Shown here: in pieces, positions 23,257 to 33,284 of the stretch | How the letters are laid out: each line of letters opens with the position of its first letter | How positions within the stretch are numbered: position 1 is the stretch's first letter | Source of the DNA: Thinopyrum elongatum | Taxonomy: Eukaryota; Streptophyta; Magnoliopsida; Poales; Poaceae | Assembly (NCBI GenBank): GCA_011799875.1 | Contig: CM022303.1 | Coordinates: 423,702,483 to 423,766,482, forward strand | Direction: 5' to 3' | DNA length: 64,000 bases | Made by a program: the position numbers and the translations under genes | Notes under the pieces: generated by a model | Told to the model about the DNA's origin: nothing | Database searches by the model: none | Seen by the model: the letters and a program-made list of their open reading frames with translations, nothing else

Positions 23257-26200
23257 ATGCCTCCGAGATGCGACACCGGATTTGTCTTCCCATCGGAGAT
23301 CACACAGTTGATCCAACAGCAGAATGCCTTGATGCAGATACTAGTCCAGAACCAAGGCAACAACAACAACAACAACCCACCGCCCCCACCTCCAGTTGAC
23401 AACCTAGCCCGTTTTCTGAGGTTGCAGCCGCCGGTGTTTTCCAGTAGCACCGAGCCAATAGTTGCTGATGACTGGCTACGCAGGATTAGAAGGGAGTTGA
23501 CCACCGCAGGATGCACAGATGCTGAGAAGGTGCGTTTTGCCGCACATCAATTGGATGGACCCGCAGCCTCATGGTGGGAGAATTACACAGCCACATTCCC
23601 TATAGCCAATGTCACATGGGATCAGTTTCAGCAAGCATTCTGCACTGCACATGTCTCAACCGGAGCTATGAGCATGAAGAAGCGTGAGTTTCGCAACTTG
23701 CGCCAGGGAAATCGTACTGTGGGGCAGTACGTGGATGAGTTCAGTAAGTTAGCTCGCTATGCCCCGGATGAAGTGGCCACTGATGCCGCAAAGCAGGAGA
23801 AGTTTATGGAAGCGTTGAATGATGAGATGAGCATGCAGCTGATGGTAGCAACATTCGCTAACTACCAGGAGCTAGTAGACCGGGCTCTTATGATTGAAGG
23901 GAAGCAGCAACAGATTGAGAGCCGCAAAAGGAAGTATGGACAAGGGAAGTACAATTCAGGAGCTCAGCAGAAGCCTCGTTTTACCCCGAACTCGGGAGGA
24001 TATACACATAACCATGGAGGCCATGCTCACAACGGAGGAAGTTCGCATAACCACAGTGGCCCCAAGAATGGAAACGGGAATGGAGCAGGCAGCAATCAGA
24101 ACCGCTCTAACCCAGTCACACCCGCCAAGAAGGATCAAAGTCACATTACTTGTTTCAAGTGTGGGAAGACTGGACACTACGCCAATGAGTGTCCTGAACC
24201 AAAGAATGGTAATGGCAATGGAAGCTCTGGGAAGAAGCCCAACCCTTTCAACAGGGAACAAGTGAACCACGTTAACGTGGAGGAGGTTGAAGAGCAACCA
24301 GATGCAGTTATAGGTAAGTTTTTGGTTAAGTCATTTACTGCAATCGTTCTTTTTGATACTGGTGCATCGCATTCATACATTTCAAGGGGATTTGTGGATA
24401 AGTATAAGTTGCCCACTAAAGTTCTTAGGACACCTATGTTAGTAAGCTCACCAGGAGCGGAGTATATGGCAAGTCAAGGATGTTTTCAGATGCCATTGAC
24501 CATAGGTAGGCACGTGTTCCCCTCAGACTTAATAATTTTGGAGTCACAAGGATTGGATGTGATACTAGGCATGGATTGGCTATCGATGTATGGAGGAAAC
24601 ATCGATTGCGCCAGTAAGTCAATTATGCTCACCACCCCGGAGGGAAAAAGGATCAAGTATGTATCCAGGCACGCGTCAAGGAGAACCCAAATAAATTCCC
24701 TCTCAGGAGTTGTTCAGGAGGAAGTGCCAGTAGTGAAGGATTACCCAGATGTATTTCCAGAGGAGTTACCAGGCATGCCGCCGGATCGAGACATTGAGTT
24801 TTTGATAGAGCTGTTGCCAGGCATCGGACCGATATCGAAGAGACCATACCGGATGCCCGCAAATGATCTGGAGGAGATAAAGAAGCAGATCAAGGAGTTA
24901 TTGGAGAAAGGTTACATTCAACGAAGTTCATCACCGTGGGGAGCCCCAGTGCTCTTGGTTGAAAAGAAGGATGGATCATTGAGAATGGTTGTTGATTATC
25001 GTGCATTGAATGAAGTGACGATCAAGAACAAGTACCCACTGCCGATGATCAATGATTTGTTTGATCAGTTGCAAGGAGCTAAAGTGTTCTCCAAGATCGA
25101 TTTGAGATCAGGATACCACCAGTTGAAGATCCGAGAACAGGATATACCTAAGACAGCCTTCACCACAAGGTATGGGCTATATGAGTACACGGTTATGTCA
25201 TTTGGATTGACTAATGCCCCTGCCTATTTCATGAGTATGATGAATAAGGTGTTCATGGAGTTCTTGGATAAGTTTGTCGTGGTGTTCATGGATGATATCT
25301 TGGTATACTCGGAGAATGAAGAGGAACACAAGGAGCATTTGCGTTTAGTTCTCGAAAAGCTCAGGGAACATCAGTTGTATGCCAAGTTCAGCAAATGTGA
25401 GTTTTGGTTGAAGGAAGTTGGATTTCTTGGACATGTTATATCAGGAGAAGGTATAGCAGTAGACCCCACCAAGGTTCAGTCAGTCACTGAGTGGTTGGCA
25501 CCCACCTCAGTTGGAGAGATCCGCAGCTTTCTTGGACTTGCAGGATATTATCGGAGATTTATTGGGAATTTTTCGAAGATTGCGAAGCGTATGACGGAGT
25601 TATTGAAGAAGGACACCAAGTTCAAGTGGACAGATGAATGTGAGGCAAGTTTTAAGGAGCTGAAGAAACATTTGGTTACATCCCCAGTACTGATTCTGCC
25701 GGATATATGCAAGGATTTCCAAGTGTATTGCGACGCTTCTCGCTTAGGACTTGGAGGTGTACTTATGCAGGACGGAAGAGTTGTCTCATATGCCTCACGC
25801 CAGCTTCGACCGCATGAGTTGAATTATGCCACGCATGATTTGGAGTTAGCAGCTGTAGTTCATGCACTCAAGACCTGGAGACATTTTCTTATTGGGAACC
25901 ATTGTGATGTGTACACGGATCATAAGAGTTTGAAGTACATTTTCACACAGAAGGAGCTGAATCTCAGGCAGAGGAGATGGTTGGAGCTTATAAAAGATTA
26001 TGATATGAAGTTGCATTATCACCCAGGAAAGGCCAATGTCGTAGCAGGCGCTTTGAGCCGGAAGAGTTATGTCAATACCCTCATAAGCGGAGGATTACCA
26101 AAGGAGTTAGCCGAAGATCTCAGGGAGCTTCGTTTGGAGATAGTCCCTAGAGGTTTTGTCGCAGCAATGGAGGTAACGTCAACATTATTGGGAAAGATTC

Positions 26201-27660
26201 GAGCAGCTCAGAAAGATGATAAGGAAATTGCTGAGATAAAGGAGAGGATGAGCAAAGGAAAAGCCAAAGGTTTTCGTGAGGATGAGCACGACACTTTGTG
26301 GTTTGAGGACCGTGTTTATGTACCCAATAATGCGGAGATCAGGAAGTTGATACTACAGGAAGCTCATGACTCGCCATACTCGATACACCCCGGAAACACC
26401 AAGATGTATTTGGATCTGAAGGAGCATTTTTGGTGGACTGGTATGAAGAAGGACATTGCCGAGTATGTAGCCATATGTGATGTATGTCAGAGAGTGAAAG
26501 CAGAACATCAAAAGCCAGCAGGATTACTGCAGCCTATGCCGATACCCGAATGGAAGTGGGATAAGCTTGGCATGGATTTCATCACCGGATTACCCAGGAC
26601 CCGATCGGGATATGATTCTATCTGGGTAGTAGTGGATCGTTTGACCAAAGTGGCTCACTTTATCCCAGTGAAAACCACCTATACGAGTGCAAAGTTGGCC
26701 AAGATATATATGACCAGGATTGTATGTCTGCATGGAGTTCCGAGGACCATCGTATCAGATCGAGGGACACAGTTTACTTCAAGGTTTTGGCACCAGCTGC
26801 ACCAGACCTTGGGTACCAGGCTAGAGTTTAGTACAGCTTTTCATCCGCAGACCGATGGACAGACCGAGAGAGTCAACCAGATTCTGGAGGACATGTTGAG
26901 AGCTTGTGCACTAGATTACAGATCTAGTTGGGATGACAATTTGCCCTATGCGGAGTTCTCATACAACAACAACTACCAAGCCAGCTTGAAGATGGCCCCT
27001 TTTGAAGCTTTGTATGGAAGGAGGTGCAGAACACCGTTGATGTGGGATGAAGTTGGAGACCGTCAGTTGTTTGGACCAGATTTGATTAAAGAATCTGAAG
27101 AGAAGGTTAAGTTGATTCGGGATAGACTGAAGGTAGCCTAGTCCAGACAGAAGAGTTATGCAGACTCGAAATGCAAGGAGGTAGTCTATGAAATCGGAGA
27201 CCGAGCATATCTTCGTGTGTCACCTCTGCGAGGAGTTAAACGTTTTGGAGTCAAGGGAAAGTTAGCCCCGAGATTTGTAGGACCATACCGAGTTTTGGAA
27301 CGTATGGGAGAGGTGGCCTACAAGTTGGAGTTACCCGAGGGACTATCAGGAGTTCATGATGTGTTTCACGTTTCCGAGTTGAAGAAGTGCCATGCAGAGA
27401 TGGCCGATATTCCTCTGAGAGATACAGTACCCCTGGAAGCAATTCAGTTGGATAGTGATCTGACCTACGAGGAGAAACCCGTCAAGATTCTCGAGTTTGC
27501 CAGAAGAGTTACACGCAGCAAGGTTATCAAGTTTTGCAAAGTTCAGTGGAGCCACCATACCGAGGATGAAGCCACCTGGGAACGAGAGCAAGACCTACGG
27601 AAAGACCACCCACACCTATTTTCTAGCCAACCTGAATCTCGAGGACGAGATTCATCTTAA
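23257..27660 (+). pseudogene. Tekay-B gag-pol polyprotein with one in-frame stop
   Basis: One frame runs 1468 codons with a single TAG at 27139-27141 (codon 1295), which most simply replaces a glutamine codon. Domains in order are the gag capsid (WLRRI...AASWWENY), zinc knuckle near residue 298 ([14 protein letters not shown]), protease near 365 ([10 protein letters not shown]), reverse transcriptase near 676 ([10 protein letters not shown]), RNase H ([11 protein letters not shown]), integrase with its HHCC finger ([12 protein letters not shown]) and core ([19 protein letters not shown]), and a chromodomain after the stop ([17 protein letters not shown]). The stop would remove the integrase C-terminal part and the chromodomain. 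The RNase H end reads AGALSR where the outer and nested Tekay elements have ADALSR. Confidence 0.92.
27633..27654 (+). promoter_or_regulatory. hairpin at the pol 3' end of Tekay-B
   Basis: TGAATCTCG, loop AGGA, CGAGATTCA form a perfect 9-base-pair stem. It overlaps the last codons of pol and lies just before the polypurine tract. The outer and nested Tekay elements have an equivalent stem at the same place with compensating base changes. Confidence 0.6.
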
Positions 27661-27670
27661 GGGGGGTAGG
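27659..27670 (+). promoter_or_regulatory. polypurine tract of Tekay-B
   Basis: AAGGGGGGTAGG lies directly before the 3' LTR start at 27673. Confidence 0.75.
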
Positions 27671-27672
27671 TT

Positions 27673-30425
27673 TGTAACATCCCAAATTTTCTATTTGGAA
27701 TGTTATACATAGGTCATCATTTGCATATCATATTTTATTTGCATTTTTTATTGTGATCCTAGAAATCTTAAGCAACTCAAGGACCCACGGAGAGAGTTGG
27801 AGATTTTATTATTTTCATATTTGAATTTTCTCAAATATTGAAAAGGGGATCATTTTGGTTTTATTTATTTTTCTTTCCAAAATATTTCGTATTAAAAACA
27901 TATGAGAGGAGATAACACGACTTCTCCAAAAGGACAGAAATATTGGAGGAAAAATGTTAAAACCAAATAAATAATTTTATTTGGATTTTATGGCTATTTT
28001 ATTTGAATTAGAAAAATATGCATTTTTCAAAAATTGCATTTTTAGGCCAAGAAAATGTTCACTTTGTTCTAAATATTTTTATTTAGACGGTGAAAATTGT
28101 TTTTGGCATTTTTAGAATTTATTTTATTTTAGTTAGGATTTTTGTTTCGGCGGAATTTAAAAAAAATTTCTTCGCCCGACTGGGCCGAAGGCCTAGCCGA
28201 GCCAGGCCGCCGCCGCCTACCTCCGCCGTCCCCGAGCCGGACTCCGGCAGGAGTCCGAGCCCCGCCCGCCGCCGCCTTGCCCCTCCCCTAAGCCGCCGCC
28301 CCCCCGGCCTTTATATAGCCGACGCCCCCCCTCTCCTCACCTCGTCCCGCTCCACCGCCGCCGCAGCAAGCAGCAGCAGCAGCCCCGCCGCCGCTGCCGC
28401 ACCGCCCCGCGCCGCGCCGCCGCCTCCGCGCCTCGCCTGCCGCCCCGCGCCCGTAGCCGCCGCCGCCGCCCGCAGCAACCACCGCCGCCTGCTAGCGCCG
28501 CCGCCGCCGCTGCCCCGCAGCCGCCTCCTGCCGCCGCCGGTTTTTTTTTGGTTTAGGTAAAAATTGTCTCGGTTTTTTTTTAAACCCTAGTTCGGTTTTA
28601 TTTTATTTTATTAGATCGGTTCGGTTTTTTCGTTGGTTTCGTTATTTACCGAACGTTCGTTCGTTTAGATCTGTTAACGAATGCTTTCGTTCGTTTGTCT
28701 CTGTTAGCAGACGTTCGTCCGATAGATTTTTCTTTTTCTGCCAGGGACCTATCCGCGATTACTTTTATCACAGATTAGCCCCTGATCTTCAAACCCTCGC
28801 CGTTTCTAAACCGTTCGTCCAAATCCAGTGAAACCAAAGCCAAAATCTTCGTCTCGAACCCCTCTTTCTGTTTAATCAACTTGAACATGATTTTGACAAT
28901 TTAAAATTTGGTTTCAAGCAGATTTGTTTTTGAAGTTCTTTTGACCGTAGATTCAGTTTCGTAGCTCCGATTCGATTGATTCTTTTTGCAAATCGAAGCT
29001 CTTCAGTTGAACTTTCAGATTTGATCTTCTTATCTGAGTTTTACCCTTGCATCTATGCTTGAGAGCTTATGTATGCTATTGTTTGTTTGCGATAGAATTC
29101 CTGGAGTGCGAAGCGTGCTACTACGAGTCTCTAGGGTTTGCAGATCGTCAGCAAGGCAAGTAACACATTGATCATACTCTTTTCATACCAAGTGTTTATG
29201 CATTAGTTTCAATCCTCAAACATTGCATGATTAGGATGTGATTAACTTGTGGGTATTGGGAAGTAGATGATGAGGTAGAACCTATTGCCCTTTATTATCA
29301 AACCCTTGGGAGTTACTTCCACGTTTAGCTCATATTGCGATGCTATGCTCGTAGACGTGGATTGGGTTTGAGTGTATCCATGACAGATGTGAGATTGTTA
29401 ATTAATGGTTAACTTAAGGTGGCTACTTAAATACACACCTGGGTGGATTGGTTGCAGGCACCTGGGGATATACCAGTGTTGTCTTTTTGGTTCGCCACCC
29501 AGGCTCAAAGGGATCATAAGATTATTCATGCTAGAAACTTCCGTGTGCAACCACAAGCTATTATGGGCTCTAGCATAGTTGAGTATGTTGCAGGACCTCT
29601 TTCAGTGGTAGGCTAGCAGATGTAGGGGAAAGTAGGTGTAACTGTCTACCCAGAGTAAAGAGTAAATGCTTCTGAAAGACTGTGTCTCGGTCATCCGTTT
29701 CTCAAACACCATGAAGTGTGAGAAATCCAATGGAGGAGATCGAGTCTCGTGGGGAAAAGTGCACAAACCTCTGCAGAGTGTATAAACTAATCCTGATTAG
29801 CCGTGTCCCCGGTTATGGACATCTTGAGTATCTGTTACTTGAATTATTGATTTGATCTCATCACTCTAAATTAATTTGTTGGGTTTAATGATTACTTTTA
29901 ATTGGGATTGAGATGGGGATTTACCTTCTCAATGTTTAACAACTACCATGATAGTTAAATAAAACATATTCCTTTGATGTAGGGAAAAAATGGCTTTTCG
30001 CAAAACAATATAACCCTAGAGCTTTCCACCGGCCATATATGCATGTAGTGATAGCATTTATCTGTTCCTTGCTCTATTGTGTTATATTGCCAGCATATTC
30101 CATGTGCTCACCCGTTTCGGGCTGCAACATATCATGTTGCAGACTTTTCAGACGAAGAGTAAGGTGCGCTAGGTCGTTGTCATGCACTCAGTTATGCCGT
30201 TGGAGTTGATGGACTCACTTTATCTTCCAAGTCTTCCGCTGTTACTTTATTTAGATGGCCTTAAGCCATATTTATTGTAATAAGTTCTCTTTTGAGACAT
30301 TCGATGTAATAAGTGTGTGATTGCACTCTGTAATAAATCCTTCGAGTACTGTGTGTGTCAGCATTACCGATCCAGGGATGATACTTGAACACAGAGATTT
30401 GACCATCTGAGGTCGGATCGCTACA
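27673..30425 (+). mobile_element. 3' LTR of Tekay-B (2753 bases)
   Basis: It begins TGTAACATCCC and ends GCTACA, colinear with 19391-22220. The GC-rich block is shorter than in the 5' LTR. A TATA box lies at 28310-28317. Open frames in the GC-rich block are low complexity. Confidence 0.92.
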
Positions 30426-30533
30426 ACTAAGTTTCCGGTTAATACAATTCTAGCATGAATAATAAACATTTATCATGATATAAGGAAATATAAATAACAA
30501 CTTTATTTTTGCCTCTAGGGCATATTTCCTTCA
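30426..30533 (-). mobile_element. 5' LTR of the copia element, remaining part with ACTAA duplication
   Basis: 30426-30430 is the second ACTAA target duplication. The LTR then continues as GTTTCCGGTTAATAC through CCTCTAGGGCATATTTCCTTCA, as at the end of the 3' LTR (12404-12512). Confidence 0.92.
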
Positions 30534-30538
30534 GGGGA
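30534..30538. repeat. target site duplication GGGGA of the copia element, right copy
   Basis: It matches 10748-10752 and so defines the outer edge of the copia insertion. Confidence 0.9.
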
Positions 30539-30546
30539 GTCCCCTC

Positions 30547-31023
30547 CTATTCCTCGGCGGCAGACAACCGCCCCGTGGGACGAGGTGAACGGCGAGGGAG
30601 AGGATGGCGGGGAAGCATCGTCGCGCCAACTGTTTTTCTCCTCTTGCAGTTGGGTTCGGTCGACGAAGACTCTACCGGCTCGCTCTGCCATGGCACACTC
30701 ACAAACGGCACTGTGTAGATGTTCGATCCTTCAATCTCGGGTGGATGCTCCATCTTGGATCGATACTCCCACCACTGCAGCCTCACGATCGGATCTGGTG
30801 AATCTGTTTGCTCCATGGCCCAGAGGAGCAGCTCTATGTACTCACGCGTGACTCCCTCCCGGTCTATCGCCTCATTTTTGCTCTTTTCCAGATATTTGGC
30901 CATCGCTTTCGCCGTCGCCACTAATTGCTCTGGGTTGTCAAACCAAGACTGTATCTCCAACATCCCAGCTAGCTTCGTAGGCTTGCCGCCTGCGAGCCAC
31001 ACGTATCGGTTGTACTCCTCCAT
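30547..31023 (-). CDS. unknown protein, 158 residues, intact member of an inverted gene pair
   Basis: I do not recognise a family. The ATG at 31021-31023 (MEEYNRYVW) is chosen because its related copy also starts MER at the matching point; the upstream in-frame codons have no ATG. Residues about 63-95 contain AMEQTDSPD, then VR..WW.YRSK.EHP, followed by VPFVSV and a basic CKRRK cluster near residue 130 that could be a nuclear signal. The C-terminus is rich in P, R and S. No signal peptide or membrane segment is seen. A broken relative lies head to head at 31903-32391 and keeps the same motifs. The upstream region is a 33-base minisatellite. The copia element inserted only 13 bases after the stop codon and took away its natural 3' flank. 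Confidence 0.6.
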   Translation of the reverse strand: MEEYNRYVWLAGGKPTKLAGMLEIQSWFDNPEQLVATAKAMAKYLEKSKNEAIDREGVTREYIELLLWAMEQTDSPDPIVRLQWWEYRSKMEHPPEIEGSNIYTVPFVSVPWQSEPVESSSTEPNCKRRKTVGATMLPRHPLPRRSPRPTGRLSAAEE

Positions 31024-31059
31024 TGATCTACTTCTCCGCAGCACCTTCACTCGCCGGCG

Positions 31060-31290
31060 GTGGTTTTTGAATGGAAGAGGAGAGGAGCGGTGTTGGTTTT
31101 GGATTAGAATGGGAGAGGAGCGGCGGTGGTTTTGAAATGGAAGAGGAGAGGAGCAGCGCTGGTTTTGGATTGGAACAGGAGAGGAGCGGCGGTGGTTTTG
31201 AAATGGAAGAGGAGAGGAGCGGCGCTAGATTTGGATTGGAATAGGAGAGGAGTGGCGGTGGTTTAAGAGGAGAGGAGCGGCGCTGGTGTT
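31060..31290 (-). repeat. minisatellite upstream of the 30547 gene, about 33-base units
   Basis: Seven imperfect units with the core GGTTTTGAAATGGAAGAGGA or GGTTTTGGATTGGAATAGGA plus GAGGAGCGGCGGT alternate in two types, giving a 66-base higher-order pattern. Read on the minus strand, the CCATTTCAAAACCACC core resembles the repeat at 31620-31870, which stands upstream of the second gene copy. Confidence 0.75.
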
Positions 31291-31510
31291 GGAAGTATTT
31301 TTTTTTTTTGCGTATTTTGGGTCAAAGTTTGACCACGTACTGTATTTGACTAGCAAAATGTGAATGCATGTCATCAAAAATTGTATCGTTTGGTTCGTAT
31401 CTGAATGTACTTTCAAATTATACTATTTTTGCAACATATAACATATATTTTATTTGTGAAAATCATGGTAAAATATGACCTAGAATACAAGGGAGACTAG
31501 TTAATGTGGG
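31291..31510. repeat. AT-rich MITE-like segment between the two gene copies
   Basis: Strings such as GGGTCAAAGTTTGACCACGT, TGAATGCATGTCATCAAAAA and TTGGTTCGTATCTGAATGTA, with a GGGAGACTAGTTAATG end, resemble a common grass MITE body. I could not define both terminal inverted repeats or a target duplication, so the class is uncertain. Confidence 0.35.
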
Positions 31511-31619
31511 GTCGCTTTCTTAATTGAAGGGTAAATTGATTTTGATTTTGATCCAGTCACAGCGCGCCAGCCCTCTCGTCCAATCCTAAATCGCTGTCGC
31601 ACGCTTCTCTCCCTCTTCT

Positions 31620-31870
31620 CCATTGCAAAACCACCCCTCTCCTCTCCATCATCTCCATTCCAAAACCACCGTCTCGCCTCTCCCTCTTCTCCATTGCAAA
31701 ACCACCCCCTCTCCTCTCCATCATCTCCATTCCAAAACCACCGTCTCGCCTCTCCCTCTTCTCCATTGCAAAACCACCCCCTCTCCTCTCCATCTTCTCC
31801 ATTGCAAAACCACTGTCTCGCCTCTCCCAATTCTCCATTGCAAGACCACCGTCTCACCTCCCATCTTCCA
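31620..31870 (+). repeat. minisatellite upstream of the 31903 gene copy, 36-base units
   Basis: Seven units of CCATTGCAAAACCACCCCCT (or CCATTCCAAAACCACCGTCT) continue with CCTCTCCATCATCT or GCCTCTCCCTCTTCT. Two sequence types alternate as in the block at 31060-31290. It ends about 30 bases before the ATG at 31903. Confidence 0.8.
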
Positions 31871-31902
31871 AAGCTAGCACCGGACCTCTCAGAAGGACAT
31901 CT

Positions 31903-32391
31903 ATGGAGAGGATGCAGCGGCGAATCGGGCAGATCGCCGGCGGCGACTAGGCGAAGTTAGCCAGGTTGAAGGAGATCCTTACTTGGTTTGACAACAAGTG
32001 GGAGATTTCGAGGACGGTGAGGGCCATGTGGCAATGTATGCGAAAGAGCGAGACGGCGGCGATGAGGGCGGTGATGTACTCCCCGGCGGCAGTCACGCCG
32101 CAGTCCTTCGAGTTCATCAAGTATCTACTTTCGGCGATGGAGCAGACAGATTCGCCCGACGCGAAAGTCAGGCGGAGGTGGTGGGCGTACAGGTCGAAGG
32201 TCGAGCATCCAGAGGATAACGAATCGATTGAGTACGATGTGCCGTTCGTGAGGGTGCAGTGCCAGCCGGAGCCACAGGAGTATCCGTTCTCCCACCGCAA
32301 GAGGAGGCCGGATGGCGCGATGTCGCTTCCCCGCCGTTCTCCATGGTTCCCTCGCCGCTCGCCTCATTTCAACGGCGGCGGTAGGGCTTAA
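31903..32391 (+). pseudogene. second copy of the unknown gene, head to head, with early stop
   Basis: The frame from ATG 31903 reads MERMQRRIGQIAGGD, then TAG at 31948-31950, then stays open to TAA at 32389-32391. It aligns along its whole length with the product of 30547-31023. Shared features are WFDN, AMEQTDSPD, VR..WW.YRSK.EHP, VPFV.V, QPEP-like and a basic RKRR cluster, with overall identity roughly 40 percent by eye. The early stop makes it a likely pseudogene unless translation starts downstream. AAG|GTAAGC at 32390-32398 right after the stop looks like a splice donor, so a 3' UTR intron was probably present. Function is unknown. Confidence 0.6.
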
Positions 32392-32398
32392 GGTAAGC

Positions 32399-33270
32399 TT
32401 CGCACTAACCTAATCTTCCATCTGCTCATGCTTACAATCAGTGTGACGGCTAATGAAAATCATGCTTACAATCAGTCTCCGAGTACTACGCCAATCACCC
32501 TAAAATAGCTCTGGACCAAAAACAAAGTTGTGACACTGTGTACAAATAAAGAAAAATAGGTTGGTGCTTCTTTCAGAAAAGTGTACTCCCTAGAAAAGTG
32601 CCAATATAAGCTACTAGTATTTGATTAGAGGATTTGCTGCCGAGAAAGATTCGTCCACAGAGAGCGCCACCCATCCCACTGGTGGTGGATGCCAATGCTT
32701 AGATGGATCATGGTTGGTGTCGGTAATTTTTACTTGGCACCTCGCACACTGCATACATGCCGGTTCCATCCATACATTTGTGTAGTTCCACCAAAATGCA
32801 GCTGAATAACCCTGTTTGCACAGATAATGAAAAAGCGTGATTACATTATAGTGGCACTAGTTGATGAAACATACACTAATAAATAGAAGAAACTTCATTT
32901 TCTTAATGGGAAAATATTGCGATAGTATCACAGTATGCCATGCTGCAAGGGCGAGATGGGCCCTGCGACGCCTCATACGGTAGGCCTCATACTGGAAATC
33001 GACCCAATTCTCCCCGATACACCTTCTGCCAGTGATGAACATCAGTGTACAGCGGTAGTACAAGGAGGGGCCTTGAGACATTCCAATCTCTATTTTTGTG
33101 CAGATCAACTAAAATTAAGCACCCCAGTTTACAGAAACACTTAAACATTAACAATGGGACTAGTTGATGAAACATATACTAACAAAGAGAAGCACTTTCT
33201 TTATCTACATTGGAAATGAAATGATAGAGAGGACACTCGGCCTATTTTAACTGTATTATTACTTCATTTT
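32399..33270. other. flank of the gene island; no firm gene
   Basis: A weak minus-strand frame (ATG at 33079-33081 down to 32857, 74 residues, with YRMRRRRAHLALAAWHT) shows no family I recognise and may be an exon relic. A direct repeat (ACTAGTTGATGAAACATA, with further similarity) occurs near 32857 and 33160 and brackets that frame. A splice-acceptor-like TTTTTGTGCAG on the plus strand ends at 33103 and could pair with the donor at 32393. Confidence 0.35.
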
Positions 33271-33284
33271 ATCAGTGCCACTAG
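33271..33284. repeat. target site duplication of the LINE-like insertion, left copy
   Basis: ATCAGTGCCACTAG matches ATCAGTGGCACTAG at 33619-33632 with one mismatch. A 14-base length is usual for LINE insertion. Confidence 0.65.

Larger units (their letters stand above)
19391..30425 (+). mobile_element. Tekay-type chromovirus gypsy element (Tekay-B), complete with target duplication
   Basis: It has two LTRs (19391-22220 and 27673-30425), an initiator-Met primer site, an extra ORF, gag-pol ending in a chromodomain, a purine tract, and an ACTAA target duplication. Long LTRs (2.8 kb) and a C-terminal chromodomain fit the Tekay clade. The element is structurally complete, and the main pol defect is one in-frame TAG. 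The LTRs differ by scattered substitutions and by a longer GC-rich block in the 5' copy. Confidence 0.92.
10753..30533 (-). mobile_element. copia LTR retrotransposon, Angela/WIS/BARE type, with nested gypsy
   Basis: Both ends carry matching LTRs (10753-12512, and 17743-19390 continued at 30426-30533) and a 5-base target duplication GGGGA. On the minus strand the order is 5' LTR, initiator-Met primer site, a leader of about 1.2 kb, gag-pol with integrase before reverse transcriptase (the copia order), polypurine tract, 3' LTR. The coding frame is broken, so this copy is not autonomous. The Tekay-type gypsy at 19391-30425 sits inside its 5' LTR and is younger. The two LTRs show scattered substitutions, so the insertion is not recent. 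Confidence 0.92.

Noticed and set aside
31501..31857. Minus-strand repetitive frame (FCNGEEGEARRWF type) resembling a repeat protein
   Set aside because: It is the antisense of a 36-base minisatellite, and a unit length divisible by three keeps it open.
31060..31870. Possible CRISPR-like repeat-spacer arrays
   Set aside because: The repeats are contiguous minisatellites without unique spacers, in plant DNA.
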